Shown here in pieces: positions 50,401 to 61,547 of a stretch of 64,000 nucleotides of DNA. This DNA is from Phallusia mammillata. Its lineage: Eukaryota > Chordata > Ascidiacea > Phlebobranchia > Ascidiidae. The notes beneath the pieces were generated by a model. That model ran no database searches and was not told where the DNA came from. It saw only the letters and a program-made list of their open reading frames with translations. The position numbers and the translations under genes are program-made. How positions within the stretch are numbered: the stretch's first letter is position 1; each line of letters opens with the position of its first letter. Where the stretch lies: contig QLIY01000002.1 of NCBI GenBank assembly GCA_003260075.1, positions 372,746-436,745 on the forward strand, written 5' to 3'.

Positions 50401-53400
50401 GACCACAAACAGCATACCGGGGTTTGGGTCAAATTTTCTGCCTCGTGCAGTGTTTTAATTAGAGATCAGCGGCGTAACAAAATTGACAATTTTCGTGGAT
50501 TTTTGCCCAGCGAACGTGATTTTATCGTTGAGCTAAAATCGTTAGCATTCTGTGTGTCAATTCGACGATTTCAGGCTTCAGGAGAAAGTCACTGTTTGCG
50601 GCAACACAATAATCGTAATTCGCGATAGGGTATCGTTTATCGTCTGATCACGAATATCGACTGACGATGCGATAAAGGAAAAGGACATCACGATTTAACT
50701 GCAAAACACTATTCAGTTAAGCTAGCTCGATATTTTTTGCAACGTCATTTCGAACAAAATTACATAATCTTTTGGTGACATTGTAACGGATTATTAGGTA
50801 TGTCAATTCCACAAAACTTTTAACATAAAAAGCGTGCATTTAAACTGTTTTTCTGCAGCATTTTTACCAAATTCCAGCCTCACTGTCGTTTGTTGTTTGT
50901 TTATTTTGAAGTTGCAAAACGAATAACAAAGATTAACCCCTAATTTGTGGTCAAACAACTCTTCAAACCCAGCTACCCTAGCCTTGTGCAAATAATACCG
51001 AGTCACTAGGAGCACAGATTTGATGCATCGAATTGTGACGTGATATTTTACGAGACCAATTGTCCAGTAGCGGTATTTCGGAATATCAATTTCGATTTCA
51101 AAGCGACAGACCGACAATACGAACAATTAGATTCATCAATGAGGCGCAACGCGAGACGTTGAGTAAATAGAAGATCCGCGGCCGTGGTTTGAGGCGGAAA
51201 AGGCCGGCCAAATTCCAGAGAGTTTCTCGAGCGAAAAAGCAAATCATTTTGAGACGAAATTCAATTAAGCCTACTATTGGCAGAACAAGCGCGTGCGTTT
51301 AGCTACAACAAGGGCTTGACTGATCCGAGATTACTTGATTAAAACTAACCTTTTGCCCGGCCCAAGTCTTCGAGCTTCTGTTCAGCGCTCTCGCGTAATT
51401 GTCTCTCCTGGTTGAGTTTGAGTTTCAAGTCGGCTGAAAACCAAAATAGAGTCGGTTAACTGTGGGTGAACAGAGGTAAAAGCCATCATTTACGTCACAG
51501 CAGGCCCCCGTTTAGCGCACATAATGCGATCTGCTATCAAACACGCGGCTCGTGAAGGCAATTACACGCATCGTGGCCCGGGGAGTAATAAATTTCGTCC
51601 AACTTCCCGTTTCTGTACACCACAAGCGAGCGAGGTAAACCCACTAAACAGCAAAACACTGAGTTTGACCGCAAATTAGTGGCCGACTTAACATGCCTCG
51701 TTATCTACTAACGCTCCCGCCTTAATGCAGCTAAGTCTTTCGTGGCCTAGACTTTACCCTTTAGCACCCGACAATGGGTTACTGGTGATTCACAAAGTCG
51801 AGTACATGAGTTGAGGTAATTTTGTAACTCGTACTTGTAAAGAGTATCCGTGACAAAAAATGTGACTGACAGGAATACTGTGCTAACCATTTTTGGTTTT
51901 AGGGCACTGCTTACAGAGTCAGAGTTAAAATCGAGTCGCATTTGGGTTTAGGTTTAAATAAAACGGGATTAATGCGGGTCTGACTTAACAATCGGCCTCA
52001 TTTATGTTGTCATTTCACCACATAAAGTATTACTTTCAGGCCTTATTCTCCCCCCTTTATTTAAAAGAAGTCGAGGTATACAGAGTAGTCGACATTTTAA
52101 CCTAATGTCAGAGTTGTCTGGTCGACTCGACAACTTACATAAAATCGATTTAACATTTCATATACCCCATATTGCGTTGAGGGACAAAAATTCCTCTAAA
52201 TCAAACTCCACTTGCTACAACTTACCAATTTCATAAGAGGCGTGTTTCTCCTGGAGGTTGGCGTTGTCGGCTGCCACCTTCAGTAGTCCCTGTATATTAG
52301 TGAGCAGATTTTGCATGGACGACATATTAGCTGCTGTCTGTAATCCCGTCTCATCGTCAGCATTGGTGAAGTCACATTCCGAGGTTTTGTTGCCAAGTTG
52401 ACGCGCGTTGTCGTTGACGCCGCCGCCGTTGTTATTGGCGATGACCTTTTGACCTGTGACGTCAGAAGGGCGATTGTTTAGGTTGTGACGTCACACAAGG
52501 AACGATTCTTTGTAGCTTTTAGCAATAAAAACAGTTTTTTTTGAAATCTATGCGTACATAACGTCATCAAACGATACGATGACGTCTTTGATTACGTTGT
52601 ATAATCTAGGTACTTAAAGGGGCTATATTTGTTTGGTAAAGAGTACGTGGGGCTTTACACACAAAAATACCTTTTTTGCTCCCCCATTCATTTTTTAAAC
52701 TGACGCACACTTTACGTCACCAACAGTGACGTCATTGATTATGTTTAAAAAGAAATAATATGGTTTAATGTTTTCAGAACAAGTTTGGTGTTTTTTTGTT
52801 AGTTTGTGTTAAAAGGAAAATCGTTGTTAAATTCGATTTATTGGCCGCGCGTCGGAAACCCATCCCTCGCCAATTACAGCGCGTTAACACGATCCCAAAT
52901 CGCACCGTGATAAGTTGTGCAAACAAACCGGGGTACATCCAGTGTGTCGACCGCGCAACCGCTCGACCGTGACGGGGCACGTGATACAATTATTTACGCC
53001 ACGTGATTAGTTTTTGTGGTCAAAGCGAGCCACCGAAATTTCGACGGAGCCAAAAAGTTATTATTCTGTTGGTTTGTGTTGCTCTTCAAAGGCTCGGGCT
53101 TCGGGGCGTTAATCTAGCCAGGAATGGTAATTGACACAAAACTTGTTGAGTTTGGCCAGAGCTGATGAGGCAAGCCTGGTGGACAAATACAACGTTTTAA
53201 TGTAATCCGATCCCTGGGCAGTAATTTCCGACTGTTTGAAGCGAAAAGGGGTGCACGCTAAAATGATGACCTCATTCTGCAGAAACTCTACATTGTGACT
53301 CTTTAGAACCGCCGGATTTTAACTTTTAGATTACATTAGCACTATTAGAAATTCCCCCCCCCCGCAAGCCTGGTGGACAAATACAACGTTTTAATGTAAT

Positions 53401-56400
53401 CCGATCCCTGGCCAGTAATTTCCGACAGTTTGAAGCGAAAAAGGGTGCACGCTAAAATGATGACCTCATTCTGCAGAAACTTTACATTGTGACTCTTTAG
53501 AACCGCAGGATTTTAACTTTTAGATTACATTAGCACTATTAGAAATACAAAAAACGACTTTGAGGGCTTAAGACCAAAGTAAAACAAGCATAATTTGTGT
53601 TATGATCTCCCCAAAAATTCCCTCGGCGACTTAAGGTTCCCAAACTGTCGACCATTAAAACATTTTTAGATGCCAACAGAGCTATTTAAAATTGTACACT
53701 TGTGACCTTGCTATTGTAAATATTTTTACAAACTGTCGGCATATGATAACCCACAAGCTAAATATTTGCACCAGAAATAAAAATGTTTGGGAACAGGTTG
53801 TCTAGACGAAAAAGTTGTTGCACAATCCAGCTATTGTTGTTGCAATCGACGAGTTAAAAAGGCAAACTTCCGTTGGTTAAAGGCCGAATGTGCAAACACA
53901 CACACAGGCCTATTCATCATAGAAGGTGAACCCAAGAAATAGTCAACAAAACAACGCCCAAACTACCAACCAACACCCCTAGGGCTACAAAAATAGCAGC
54001 TGTTTGCAGCCAAAGCTGATGCAGATGTGCCTTATATCATCACTTCCATAAAACGTGATTGCGATTATAAACAAGTGATTAGAACAAATGGGTTTGCAAC
54101 CGAACCCGCCCTATGTCCATAGGCAATCTGCCCTTTCGTGCCTTTGATGCAATATGGGCCTTGCGGTGTTTGAGATGCGGGACGGAAGAACCGAAGGAAA
54201 CAGTTTGCACGTTTTACTGTTGATGTTTTTAATTATTTTGCAATATGTTTGATCTTTGACGCTCTGTAGAGCTGACTGGAGGAAATGAGAAAACGAGAGA
54301 AAAGTGATAAAGAGTGGGAGCAAAAATGAGAAGAGAAAAGAGGATGGATTAAAATGTGCGAAAAACAGGATAAAGAAAGATAATAGCAAAAGTAAAAGAA
54401 TTTCAGGAATCTAAAAAAGGAAGCATATTTTAGGGAATAAAAGATGAAGAGAAACGAAGAGAAAGAATAAGTAGTGATGCCCCCCCCCCAGAGTGGGAGC
54501 AAAAATGAGAAGAGAAAAGAGGATGGATTAAAATGTGGGAAAAACAGGATAAAGAAAGATAATAGTAAAAGTAAAAGAATTTCAGGAATCTAAAAAAGGA
54601 AGCATATTTCAGGGAGTAAAAGATGAAGAGAAACGAAGAGAAAGAATAAGTAGTAATAAAAACAGGATAAAGAAAGAGAATAGTAAAACGGAAAGAAATT
54701 CAGGTATCTTAAAAGGGAAACACAGTTTTCGGGAGCAAAAGACAAAGAGAAAGAACGAATAAAATTCAAGGGATAAAAAGCCAGAAAGGAAAAATAACAC
54801 AAAAGAAAGAAGACACAAAGAAAAAGAAAAGAGAATTAAAAGAGAAATTGTAGTCATGTCGACGTTGTTCAAGCTGTCATTGAGAAATGAACAACATTGT
54901 AGCAATTTGCATAAACGGGGAACAGTGATGAAAAGACCTTTGCGAGTTTGTCCCCTAAACCACATCAGCGGAGGAATGTCATACGAATCATAAACAAACC
55001 ACAGAAATCAGACTAACGACTTCCTTTCCGGCAAAGCGGCAGATCACCTTTCATTTGTCTGTGGGTTTCTAAATGCTTTTCGGCATTGGTCGGGAACAGG
55101 TTGCTTTACAAAGGGATGTTACTAATGGTTTTAGTAATGACACACAACAAAGGGTAATGGTCTGTTTTGACTGTCTGTTTTTGTTGCTTGGCTGATATAA
55201 ACCATTATTTCAAGCGCTAAAGATGCCTAGAATTTCAAAGGATCTCAACGTTTTAAACTTGCACATGAGCTAATCGGGTTTCGCAAACCAAAAACAATTT
55301 CCAAGAGTGTCAAACGCACCAGATTGATCGAATCAACTCACGTGATTTTGCCATTAGCCAATAGCAATACGCAAACGTTTTTAACCTCTAGTTACAGTTT
55401 TGAAACGAAGTTCAACTACATTTGACCCCAGTGGTCTTTCAAGCGCCGCTGTTTTTTATGCTGCGGGAGTAGCAGGGTAGTAAAATCGGTAACCCGGTTT
55501 CATGTTTAACTCCTTGGGATCTCAGTGCTTGAGATAAAACACAGATCAGTGCGAATTGTCTTTCAACGCGCTAGCATTCCGCGAATTTTAATGCTGGATG
55601 GTACGCGTCATAAACAGAAGTCTACTGGATTCAAAGTGAGCATTTGTAAGAGATTTTTTCCCCTTATTTCACTTTGGGAGCAGTTGTATTTTATCTTTTC
55701 GCTGCTTTGTTTTTTTAGTGATTTTGGCCACAGTCAAGCTTCTGAGACCGCCGGACTACAGAATGGAATGCAAACTTCAATCGGAATTGTAGCTTTGCCT
55801 TGAAACGCCAGGGATCAATTTTGTTCATTACTTTTTAACATTGCGCAGGCCCCAATACTTTGGTCAAGCGCCTGCCAAATGGTCCGTCAATGTATCAATG
55901 GAGCTGCTTGCAAATTAGAGTTGCACAAACAACTGCCAACTTTTGGAGTGTTTGAAAAAAGACATGTCAAATAATCAAAAAATACATTCTTTTCCTAAAG
56001 CTAGAATTTATTGCCGAATTAAAAGCGAACAAGTGTAATTATTTTTTTAAGTAACGGTTTTCCATGATTTCATAAAAAACTTATTTTAATGTTTTTTACC
56101 CAGTGGGTTTTTGGGAGATCCCCGTGAGCCATAGGGGTGACCGCCGCTTCCGTCGCTCATATCTCCAGTTCTGTTCTCCTGTACAGATCCCACACTGCTT
56201 GAAGGTGAGGTACGACCGTCGCTACCCATTCCGTTGCTCAAAATCGCATTGTTGAAACACCTGGTAAAAAACAACATTTAGTATTTTTTACATGATCTTT
56301 CCCTTTAATAGTAGGCATTCTATGTCGACGATCAAAGATTAATTGAGTTTTTTAGTAATATTAATACCAAAGCAGTGGTGCTTGTATATCAAAATCAATC

Positions 56401-59400
56401 AATATCTGACACAGTTGCTTCGGCATTATAGTTACTGACAAAAAAATGTTGTTCATAATATTAAAACTGAAGCACCTTATCTCCAAATGCTTCTGTGTCA
56501 AATAAAATCTATTAAATTGCCATTTAAGTAGACATAAAATACAGAGATATCTTATTTCCCGATGTTCAATTCACTGATTGTTTTCAATATTTTTGTTAAA
56601 GCTTCTTAGAAAGTGATCACATAAGTACATTGTACGTTACTCTTGGAGCCTTGTGTACTAAATTTTCGCGCTTTTTACATTATTAAAGAACTTGTATTTC
56701 TGGTGGTATTAGAAAAACTATATTACCAGTGCGTTGAAGCTTATGGTGTTTATTTATTGTTAACGTTCCTAAGACTCGACCCCAGACAGGGCATTGAAAT
56801 TTCGTTCAATAAGTTTCGCTTTTCTTAAATCTTTTCCGGACAAGGTATTGAATATGTTAGTCTATAGTTTTAATGGTTTAAACGGGTCCCGAAAATTCAA
56901 CAGCAAAAAGGCTTTTTTGGTTTCAAGTTGAGAAAAACAAAAAACAACAACAATAAAGCCTATTCAACGGTTTCTTATATAATTCAAACGGCGTTTACAT
57001 ACAAAAGCTTATTGAGAGTTGATATAGATGCTAAAATGGTTTCGAAAATATAGACACCCTATTTTTTTATCAGATTCGATACTCATTCTGTAGGAATTTC
57101 GATAGCAGATGAATTAGGGACGGCCAAAACGTGCGGACACCACAATAAAAAAGACAAAACCGCAGCGAAAACGTTTCGAAGTCGATTGTAGCCAAATTTG
57201 TCAATGCTGCGAGGTTCAATGAATGGATGGAAAAGACCAATCATTAGGGCAACTGTCGATGCAAGAAACCACCCGAAACCGCAAAACGTATTCAGTTCTC
57301 GTCTTACAGTTAGGCATGCTGCTGAATGAGTGAACTAACTTTGCCCTGTGGTTGAAAAAAGGACGCGGGAATTCCATAAGATTTATCCAACTTTTGGTCG
57401 GGAGGTCGCCCTTTATTGTGAGTTTAAAGTGAGTATGACCTGGCTAATTAATGCTTGTTGTTTAAGGTGTGCGTGAAATGTATATTTGACATTGATTTTG
57501 CGAAAGTTACAGATTTATAGCAAAAAAAACAAGCTATTTTACCAATTCAAAATCAATTGAGTTGAAGTTTGAAGTTTTTTTTACGAATTGATCATCTACT
57601 TTTGAACAATGTATGTAAATACTGGACAAAAACCTTTAAACAACAAAAAGTTTAAACAGTTTCCTTTTTAAAAAAAATATATTCACATCGGTTTTCCTTT
57701 AAAAAATATCAATAAATAAGAAAGGAAAACTCGCAGCGGTTCCTCTTTAAACGCCAAGAGCAAGCAAAAAACAGTGGCAAGGCGCAATATAGAAGAGTAA
57801 AACGCATCGACAATAATCTTTCCGTGGTGTTAGTCACGATTAGATGCAGATGCCAACACATCATTAAGAGCATCCTGCAAAGAAAGGCAAAAAATGATGT
57901 GACTCACTTGTTTTGGGTGTGCATCTCTTCACTGTCTGAATCCTTGTCGTTTTCTCTCGCCGAATGCGTTTGCCCGCTGTCCTGCTGACATGAGAACGAC
58001 ATTTACATGGGCTACATGCTTACTGCTGTGAAAAGTACTAAGTTATGCAGAGCATGGCGGCCGGAAACGCTGATAGTTAACCCCGCCGAATGTGGTGTGA
58101 CTAAATTGGCGCGTTGCATAATCTTTTACCACTGTGAAACATTAAGGACATTTGCATTGGGGATTTTGAACGTACACTTTAAGCACGTTTATGCAATTTT
58201 TTGGCCCATGTTTCGTTTTCGTTTCCCAGAAAAAAGGCTAACATTTACATTAGGACATAAAATATTATGCGAATATTAAGTTTACTTTTTACTTTTTACT
58301 TTTTATACACCTATATTTATCTGTGCAAAGAATAAACAGTATGTTATCACATTTAAATGCATAAAAAAGTTTGAAAACTCGTTTAATTCCTTGAAACAGA
58401 TAGCAATCCACATGGACATTGAAAAGTATTGCAGTCTATTACTGTTCGTAGTTTAAACTATTTAAGAATTTAGTAAAACTATTCAGTTCACGAATCACTG
58501 TTGCAATGCAGAATCTATGTTTGTATACAGACAGTCACGAACTATAGAAATTTGTTGAATTGATTTTTGACACGATTCGCAAATCGATAAATTCGTCATT
58601 GACGCGAAAAAATGGTGCGTCTTGTGACCATAAGTTTTTTAAGGAGTTGCTACAAATTTTACTTGCCTGTTGATTGTTTGCATTGTGAAAAGCGTTTCCA
58701 CCGGCAACCAACTGCGCTGCTGCGACCGCGGCGTTCGAAATGGCGCCTCCAGCGGCGTGAGATTGCGCAATCTGCAATATAAATAATATTCATAAACATA
58801 ATAAAATATTCATAGACGCAAAAAAGGAGAAAAAACATTAACATTACCGAAAACAAACAGACAGCAGACAATAAGCTGTAAAAATCACACACATCAAACA
58901 AGGATACAGTTTTAGAGTCAAACGGATAAACGAGCATTGTATAACACAAATAATGTTTTAATATTGTCAATAAGAAAACTACAATCACAAAACTACAGGC
59001 GTAAACAAACGACATACAAGAAAAAAAAATCGCCTAAAGTAACCTTTGATAACACACTTACAAACACATGAAAACCAACGAACAAAAAAACATTAAAACA
59101 AGCTGACAAATAAAGTGTCGTTTAAAGTAGTAGAATTTCTTACTTGATTAATATGGTTGAGAACTGCCATCGAGGTAGGAGGAATTCCAGACGGAAACAG
59201 AGCAGGGTGGGACATCATCATGAACGGGGCCAAAGCTGGGTTTATCTGCTGGGGGTCAAGACCGTTGTGTAGTCCCGAGGCAGCCGCCTGCTGGTACTGA
59301 TGACGTATAGCCTGCTATGACGTCACAAATAGATAGGTAAGTGTTTTGGCGGATGCAAAGGAAAGAATGTGGAGAAACTACAAACAAGTTTTTACGGACC

Positions 59401-59503
59401 TGCAAGTATGCCAAGTTAGCCGTGGCATTGTTGTGCAGTTCCCCTGGCAACACCGGCACGCTCGAATGATTCTTGTCGTCATCCTTGACGGGGCTTCCGC
59501 TCG
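42737..59503 (-). CDS. dac: dachshund (Dach), 3' part, 12 coding exons
   Basis: Dachshund proteins are nuclear Ski/Sno/Dac-family cofactors that work with Six and Eya proteins in eye, limb and neural development. Twelve exons splice in phase, giving about 490 codons. The exon at 59144-59311 encodes LAPFMMMSHPALFPSGIPPT SMAVLNHINQ, matching vertebrate FMMMPHPLIPVSLPPASVTMAMSQM. Exons 52226-52453 and 51350-51433 encode MQNLLTNIQGLLKVAADNAN, LQEKHASYEI and ADLKLKLNQERQLRESAEQK, the start of the C-terminal Dach coiled coil. Later exons extend the helix and then a Ser/Asn-rich stretch. The last exon ends DARHYFKNSLLYQPSASQ, resembling the conserved GRLYLKTTVMY end. The N-terminal DNA-binding Dachbox-N is not in the window. 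One intron starts with GC. Identification is firm. Confidence 0.94.
43153..43227 (-). CDS. dac: dac penultimate coding exon
   Basis: Encodes EVRAPDLAIDLGIGRQERSE then HLALQ. Acceptor TTCACAG, donor G^GTAAGC; phase 1 to 1. Confidence 0.78.
43599..43733 (-). CDS. dac: dac exon, Asn/Ser-rich
   Basis: Encodes ANQRSTPSPQNDLTVSSNAS then NANNSNNYGSDDQSSPEYSR and RSIMP. Acceptor ATTCCAG, donor G^GTAAAG; phase 1 to 1, 135 nt, so it could be skipped without frame loss. Confidence 0.8.
44134..44325 (-). CDS. dac: dac exon, Ser/Pro-rich
   Basis: Encodes SVENVEASQPSPRSSLSSPR, then IAHENQPDSSMTPTSDSSPV and SSYPTATSYDGSVFSARISA. Acceptor TTTTTTCAG, donor ATG^GTGAGT; phase 1 to 1. This part is not conserved. 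Confidence 0.82.
44536..44943. repeat. C-junction duplication: 44536-44734 / C11 / 44746-44943
   Basis: GATTAACTAGTCTACGGTGT ... GTGTCAAAATTTTAAAAA(A)G is repeated across C11 (44735-44745) with about five substitutions in 198 bp. Confidence 0.95.
45247..45345 (-). CDS. dac: dac exon, coiled-coil extension
   Basis: Encodes ADSESDLHHQRKENKRLQAK then LVSMQRMLGHDVN. Phase 1 to 1. The 45348-45700 C-junction duplication begins just beyond its acceptor side. Confidence 0.85.
45348..45700. repeat. C-junction duplication: 45348-45518 / C11 / 45530-45700
   Basis: GCGAAAAGTAAACGTTTGTG ... GTTTAAACACT is repeated across C11 (45519-45529) with four substitutions. Confidence 0.95.
45776..45994. repeat. 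C-junction duplication: 45776-45913 / C10 / 45924-45994
   Basis: TGCCAGTCAAGCGTACGTTA ... AAAATGAACCGGCTT begins the left copy and recurs after C10 (45914-45923). The right copy then diverges, so only part is shared. Confidence 0.85.
46674..46729. repeat. 56-nt poly-C homopolymer
   Basis: A pure C tract in a dac intron. No duplicate of the flanks was recognised. Confidence 0.95.
47365..47440. repeat. 76-nt poly-C homopolymer
   Basis: The longest C tract in the window, in a dac intron. No flanking duplication was recognised. Long poly-Gly and poly-Pro frames through it are artefacts. Confidence 0.95.
47893..48244. repeat. C-junction duplication: 47893-48067 / C10 / 48078-48244
   Basis: ATATAGTTGTTTAAAATTAA ... 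ATAAACGTTTTATG is repeated across C10 (48068-48077) with several small indels. Confidence 0.93.
48929..49217. repeat. C-junction duplication: C18 / 48947-49078 / C9 / 49088-49217
   Basis: GTTCCAGAGGTTATGAGTTC ... TTATTAAATATTTATT occurs twice, each time right after a C run (48929-48946, 49079-49087). Only a few substitutions separate the copies. Confidence 0.94.
49497..49727. repeat. C-junction duplication: 49497-49588 / C10 / 49599-49727
   Basis: TTTTTAGTGAC-TTT-AAGACAA, CAAACTTTACAAACGGGTGT and GATGATGGCATGGACG occur on both sides of C10 (49589-49598). The right side has about 40 extra bases first. Overlaps a copy of the GCCGAAACG-box repeat family (49556-49785). Confidence 0.85.
50182..50417. 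repeat. C-junction duplication: 50182-50294 / C11 / 50306-50417
   Basis: TGCAAACCACAGCAGTGTTT ... ACAAACAGCATAC is repeated across C11 (50295-50305) with three substitutions. Confidence 0.95.
51350..51433 (-). CDS. dac: dac exon, coiled coil
   Basis: Encodes ADLKLKLNQERQLRESAEQK then LEDLGRAK, like human ELKMDFLRERELRETLEKQL. Phase 1 to 1. Confidence 0.93.
52226..52453 (-). CDS. dac: dac exon, start of C-terminal Dach domain
   Basis: Encodes GQKVIANNNGGGVNDNARQL, an acidic piece, then MSSMQNLLTNIQGLLKVAAD and NANLQEKHASYEI. Aligns with vertebrate SSIETLLTNIQGLLKVAIDNARAQEKQ. Phase 1 to 1. Confidence 0.95.
53170..53546. repeat. C-junction duplication: 53170-53353 / C10 / 53364-53546
   Basis: GCAAGCCTGGTGGACAAATA ... 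TAGCACTATTAGAAAT is repeated across C10 (53354-53363) with about five substitutions. Confidence 0.95.
54270..54850. repeat. long polypurine (GA-rich) tract
   Basis: Nearly 600 bases in which the + strand is overwhelmingly A and G (GAGAAAACGAGAGAAAAGTG, AAAAGAAAGAAGACACAAAG). Lies in the dac intron between exons 56100-56260 and 52226-52453. Part of it is the C-junction duplication at 54311-54655. Confidence 0.85.
54311..54655. repeat. C-junction duplication: 54311-54479 / C10 / 54490-54655
   Basis: AGAGTGGGAGCAAAAATGAG ... AAGAATAAGTAGT is repeated across C10 (54480-54489), differing at a few positions, within the polypurine tract. Confidence 0.94.
56100..56260 (-). CDS. dac: dac exon, Gly/Ser-rich
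   Basis: Encodes CFNNAILSNGMGSDGRTSPS, then SVGSVQENRTGDMSDGSGGH and PYGSRGSPKNPL. Acceptor TTTACCAG, donor G^GTAAAA; phase 2 to 1. Confidence 0.82.
57908..57984 (-). CDS. dac: dac exon, acidic
   Basis: Encodes QDSGQTHSARENDKDSDSEE then MHTQN. Acceptor ATGTCAG, donor AA^GTGAGT; phase 0 to 2, completing Lys with the next exon. Confidence 0.8.
58667..58771 (-). CDS. dac: dac exon, Ala-rich, followed by a GC donor
   Basis: Encodes IAQSHAAGGAISNAAVAAAQ then LVAGGNAFHNANNQQ. Acceptor TATTGCAG. The donor is CAACAG^GCAAGT, a classic GC-AG intron start. Phase 0 to 0. Confidence 0.85.
59144..59311 (-). CDS. dac: dac exon with conserved FMMM motif
   Basis: Encodes AIRHQYQQAAASGLHNGLDP then QQINPALAPFMMMSHPALFP and SGIPPTSMAVLNHINQ. 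Phase 0 to 0. The best conserved linker segment in the family. Confidence 0.94.
59400..59503 (-). CDS. dac: dac exon (first in window)
   Basis: Acceptor TTTCCCAG, donor CAG^GTCCGT. Encodes SGSPVKDDDKNHSSVPVLPG then ELHNNATANLAYLQ. Enters with one base carried from an upstream exon outside the window or unrecognised; leaves in phase 0. Confidence 0.82.
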
Positions 59504-61274
59504 CTGGGAAAAATATCAAAGGTCAAAAATAGGAAACAAGTAAATTTTTTAAATAACGTTAAAAATTGGAATTCCTGGCTATAGGGTTGAAAATATGCCT
59601 ACGCGAGCGGGTTTCGCGTTAGCAACGAGCGAAGCATTTTTGATATCAGCCTAATTAGATGCGGTCCACATCCGAAAAGGCAATATACGGACATGCTTAG
59701 TTGAAAAGCAGCCCCAATAGGGAGAGAAAGCCTGATCCAAGACGCTGTTCTCTTTCTTGAGAACAGACTCGTGCACCATTTTCCTCGCAAACGCCCTGCA
59801 AGATTCTAATGCACCCTATTTCGCTTTCGCTCGGATAAATTCCGGGAATGCCCCCCTGTAATCGCTAAGACGCGACGGTATTAGCTTTTGCTGAACATAT
59901 GTTCATCAGTGCGTATGGCAACACAGGAGAGCAATGCTTAGAAGACCTTTCGTTGCAATGCACAAGATTTTCTCTTGACAAATATCTTTCCCAAAACGCG
60001 AGGTAGACAAATGACTGGTGAAATAATAACAATTGATGGAATGCTTAATAGTGCAACAGTTCTGCAAACAGCTGTCAAAACCTCATTTGTTACAAATTTA
60101 ATTTAGGACTCTGTGGTTCTAAAAATGGAACTACGCACGCCGTTTCGTGTGGTCGCCTTGCTTCAATTCACATTTAAATTGATTCATCTGAAACTTTCAA
60201 AACAGCCCAGAATGACAAATGGTTACTTTTTCTGGAATGCGCCTGTTAGCAATGTTGAGATATAGCCAAAGCACAGTTTTACATTTCACGGGTTGACTGA
60301 AACCAAGGTCAAAGCAATTAAAATTCGAAGAGGTATAACGCTCCAAAGCAATACATCTCTCAGTTTAAATATTTCTGCTGTATTTGAATAGGCGGGAATG
60401 CTTGGGCACGTGCCGTCACGGTCGAATAATCATGTATAAAATGGAACTTAAAAGTTCATGACGAAACGCAATAGACTTAAAACACGCAGGGCGCGACTTT
60501 TCACCACCAAAACCAAACTAAAACACTCGTGTGTTTTACATGGCAGAAAAACAGTTGGAATTAATAAAGGATTCGTCTTTGTAAAAATAAAATTCGAATT
60601 TTTTGAGCGATTTATAAAACATGTGCAATTTTTTTAGTGATAGCGCATTTGAAACACGTGACATAAATGACGTCATAATAGAATTCTAAAACACATTTTT
60701 AAGATAAGACTTTCGCAAATTGCGGAAATTTTGTAAATGCATTTTGTAACCTTAAATTACTTTTTAGACAAAAGCAGTACATTTTTTTTGAGAAACCGGA
60801 CAAGTTTTAACCCAAGGCTAGCAAGAGAGTGCACATTTGCGGTTTTACCGTATAAACGTCGATTACTGCACACAACATTAGCTTTTCACAGAAACAGACT
60901 AATCAAGAATTCCCGCGCGTTAGCCTAGGGGTAAAGGTCAAATCCAGGCCAGCGACAAACAAGTTCGAAAAGATCTTATCAATTCCAGAACGCAAAACAT
61001 CGAGAAATTTATTATTTCTGCTTGAAGAAAATGCCAGAAATGGTAGATAGAAATCCCACGGCCTGATTAAGAGTGTCAAATACCTTCAGTTTAACTGATA
61101 GTGGTGTAATTTGTCGGTATCAAATGCAACTGAATCTGCAATAGGGCACAGTATAATAATAAGTCTCGCCCAATATACGTCTGTAACAGATCTGATAACA
61201 ACACATTTGATATGCCAATTTGAACGATTGTGAAGCTAAAATATTTCAATGGTTTTGAACAAAATCTTTTTTTT

Positions 61275-61547
61275 AACGTTAGGACAAAAAGCATAAAAAA
61301 ATAAAAATATATATTTTCATAGCATATTCTGTTTGCTCTTACAGATACAATTTTGATTTAAGCTAACAAAAAAACTGTCATAAACATATGAATTAAAGAA
61401 GAAATACCCCCCCCCCAAAAGTTAGGACAAAAAACATAAAAAATGAAAGTACATTTTTTCGAAGCATATTCTGTTTTCTCTTACAGATACAATTTTGATT
61501 TAAGCTAAAAAAAAATTGTCATAAACATATCAATTTAAGAAGAAATA
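61275..61547. repeat. C-junction duplication: 61275-61406 / C10 / 61417-61547
   Basis: GTTAGGACAAAAA-CATAAAAAA ... TTAAGAAGAAATA is repeated across C10 (61407-61416), with more divergence than most pairs. Confidence 0.9.
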
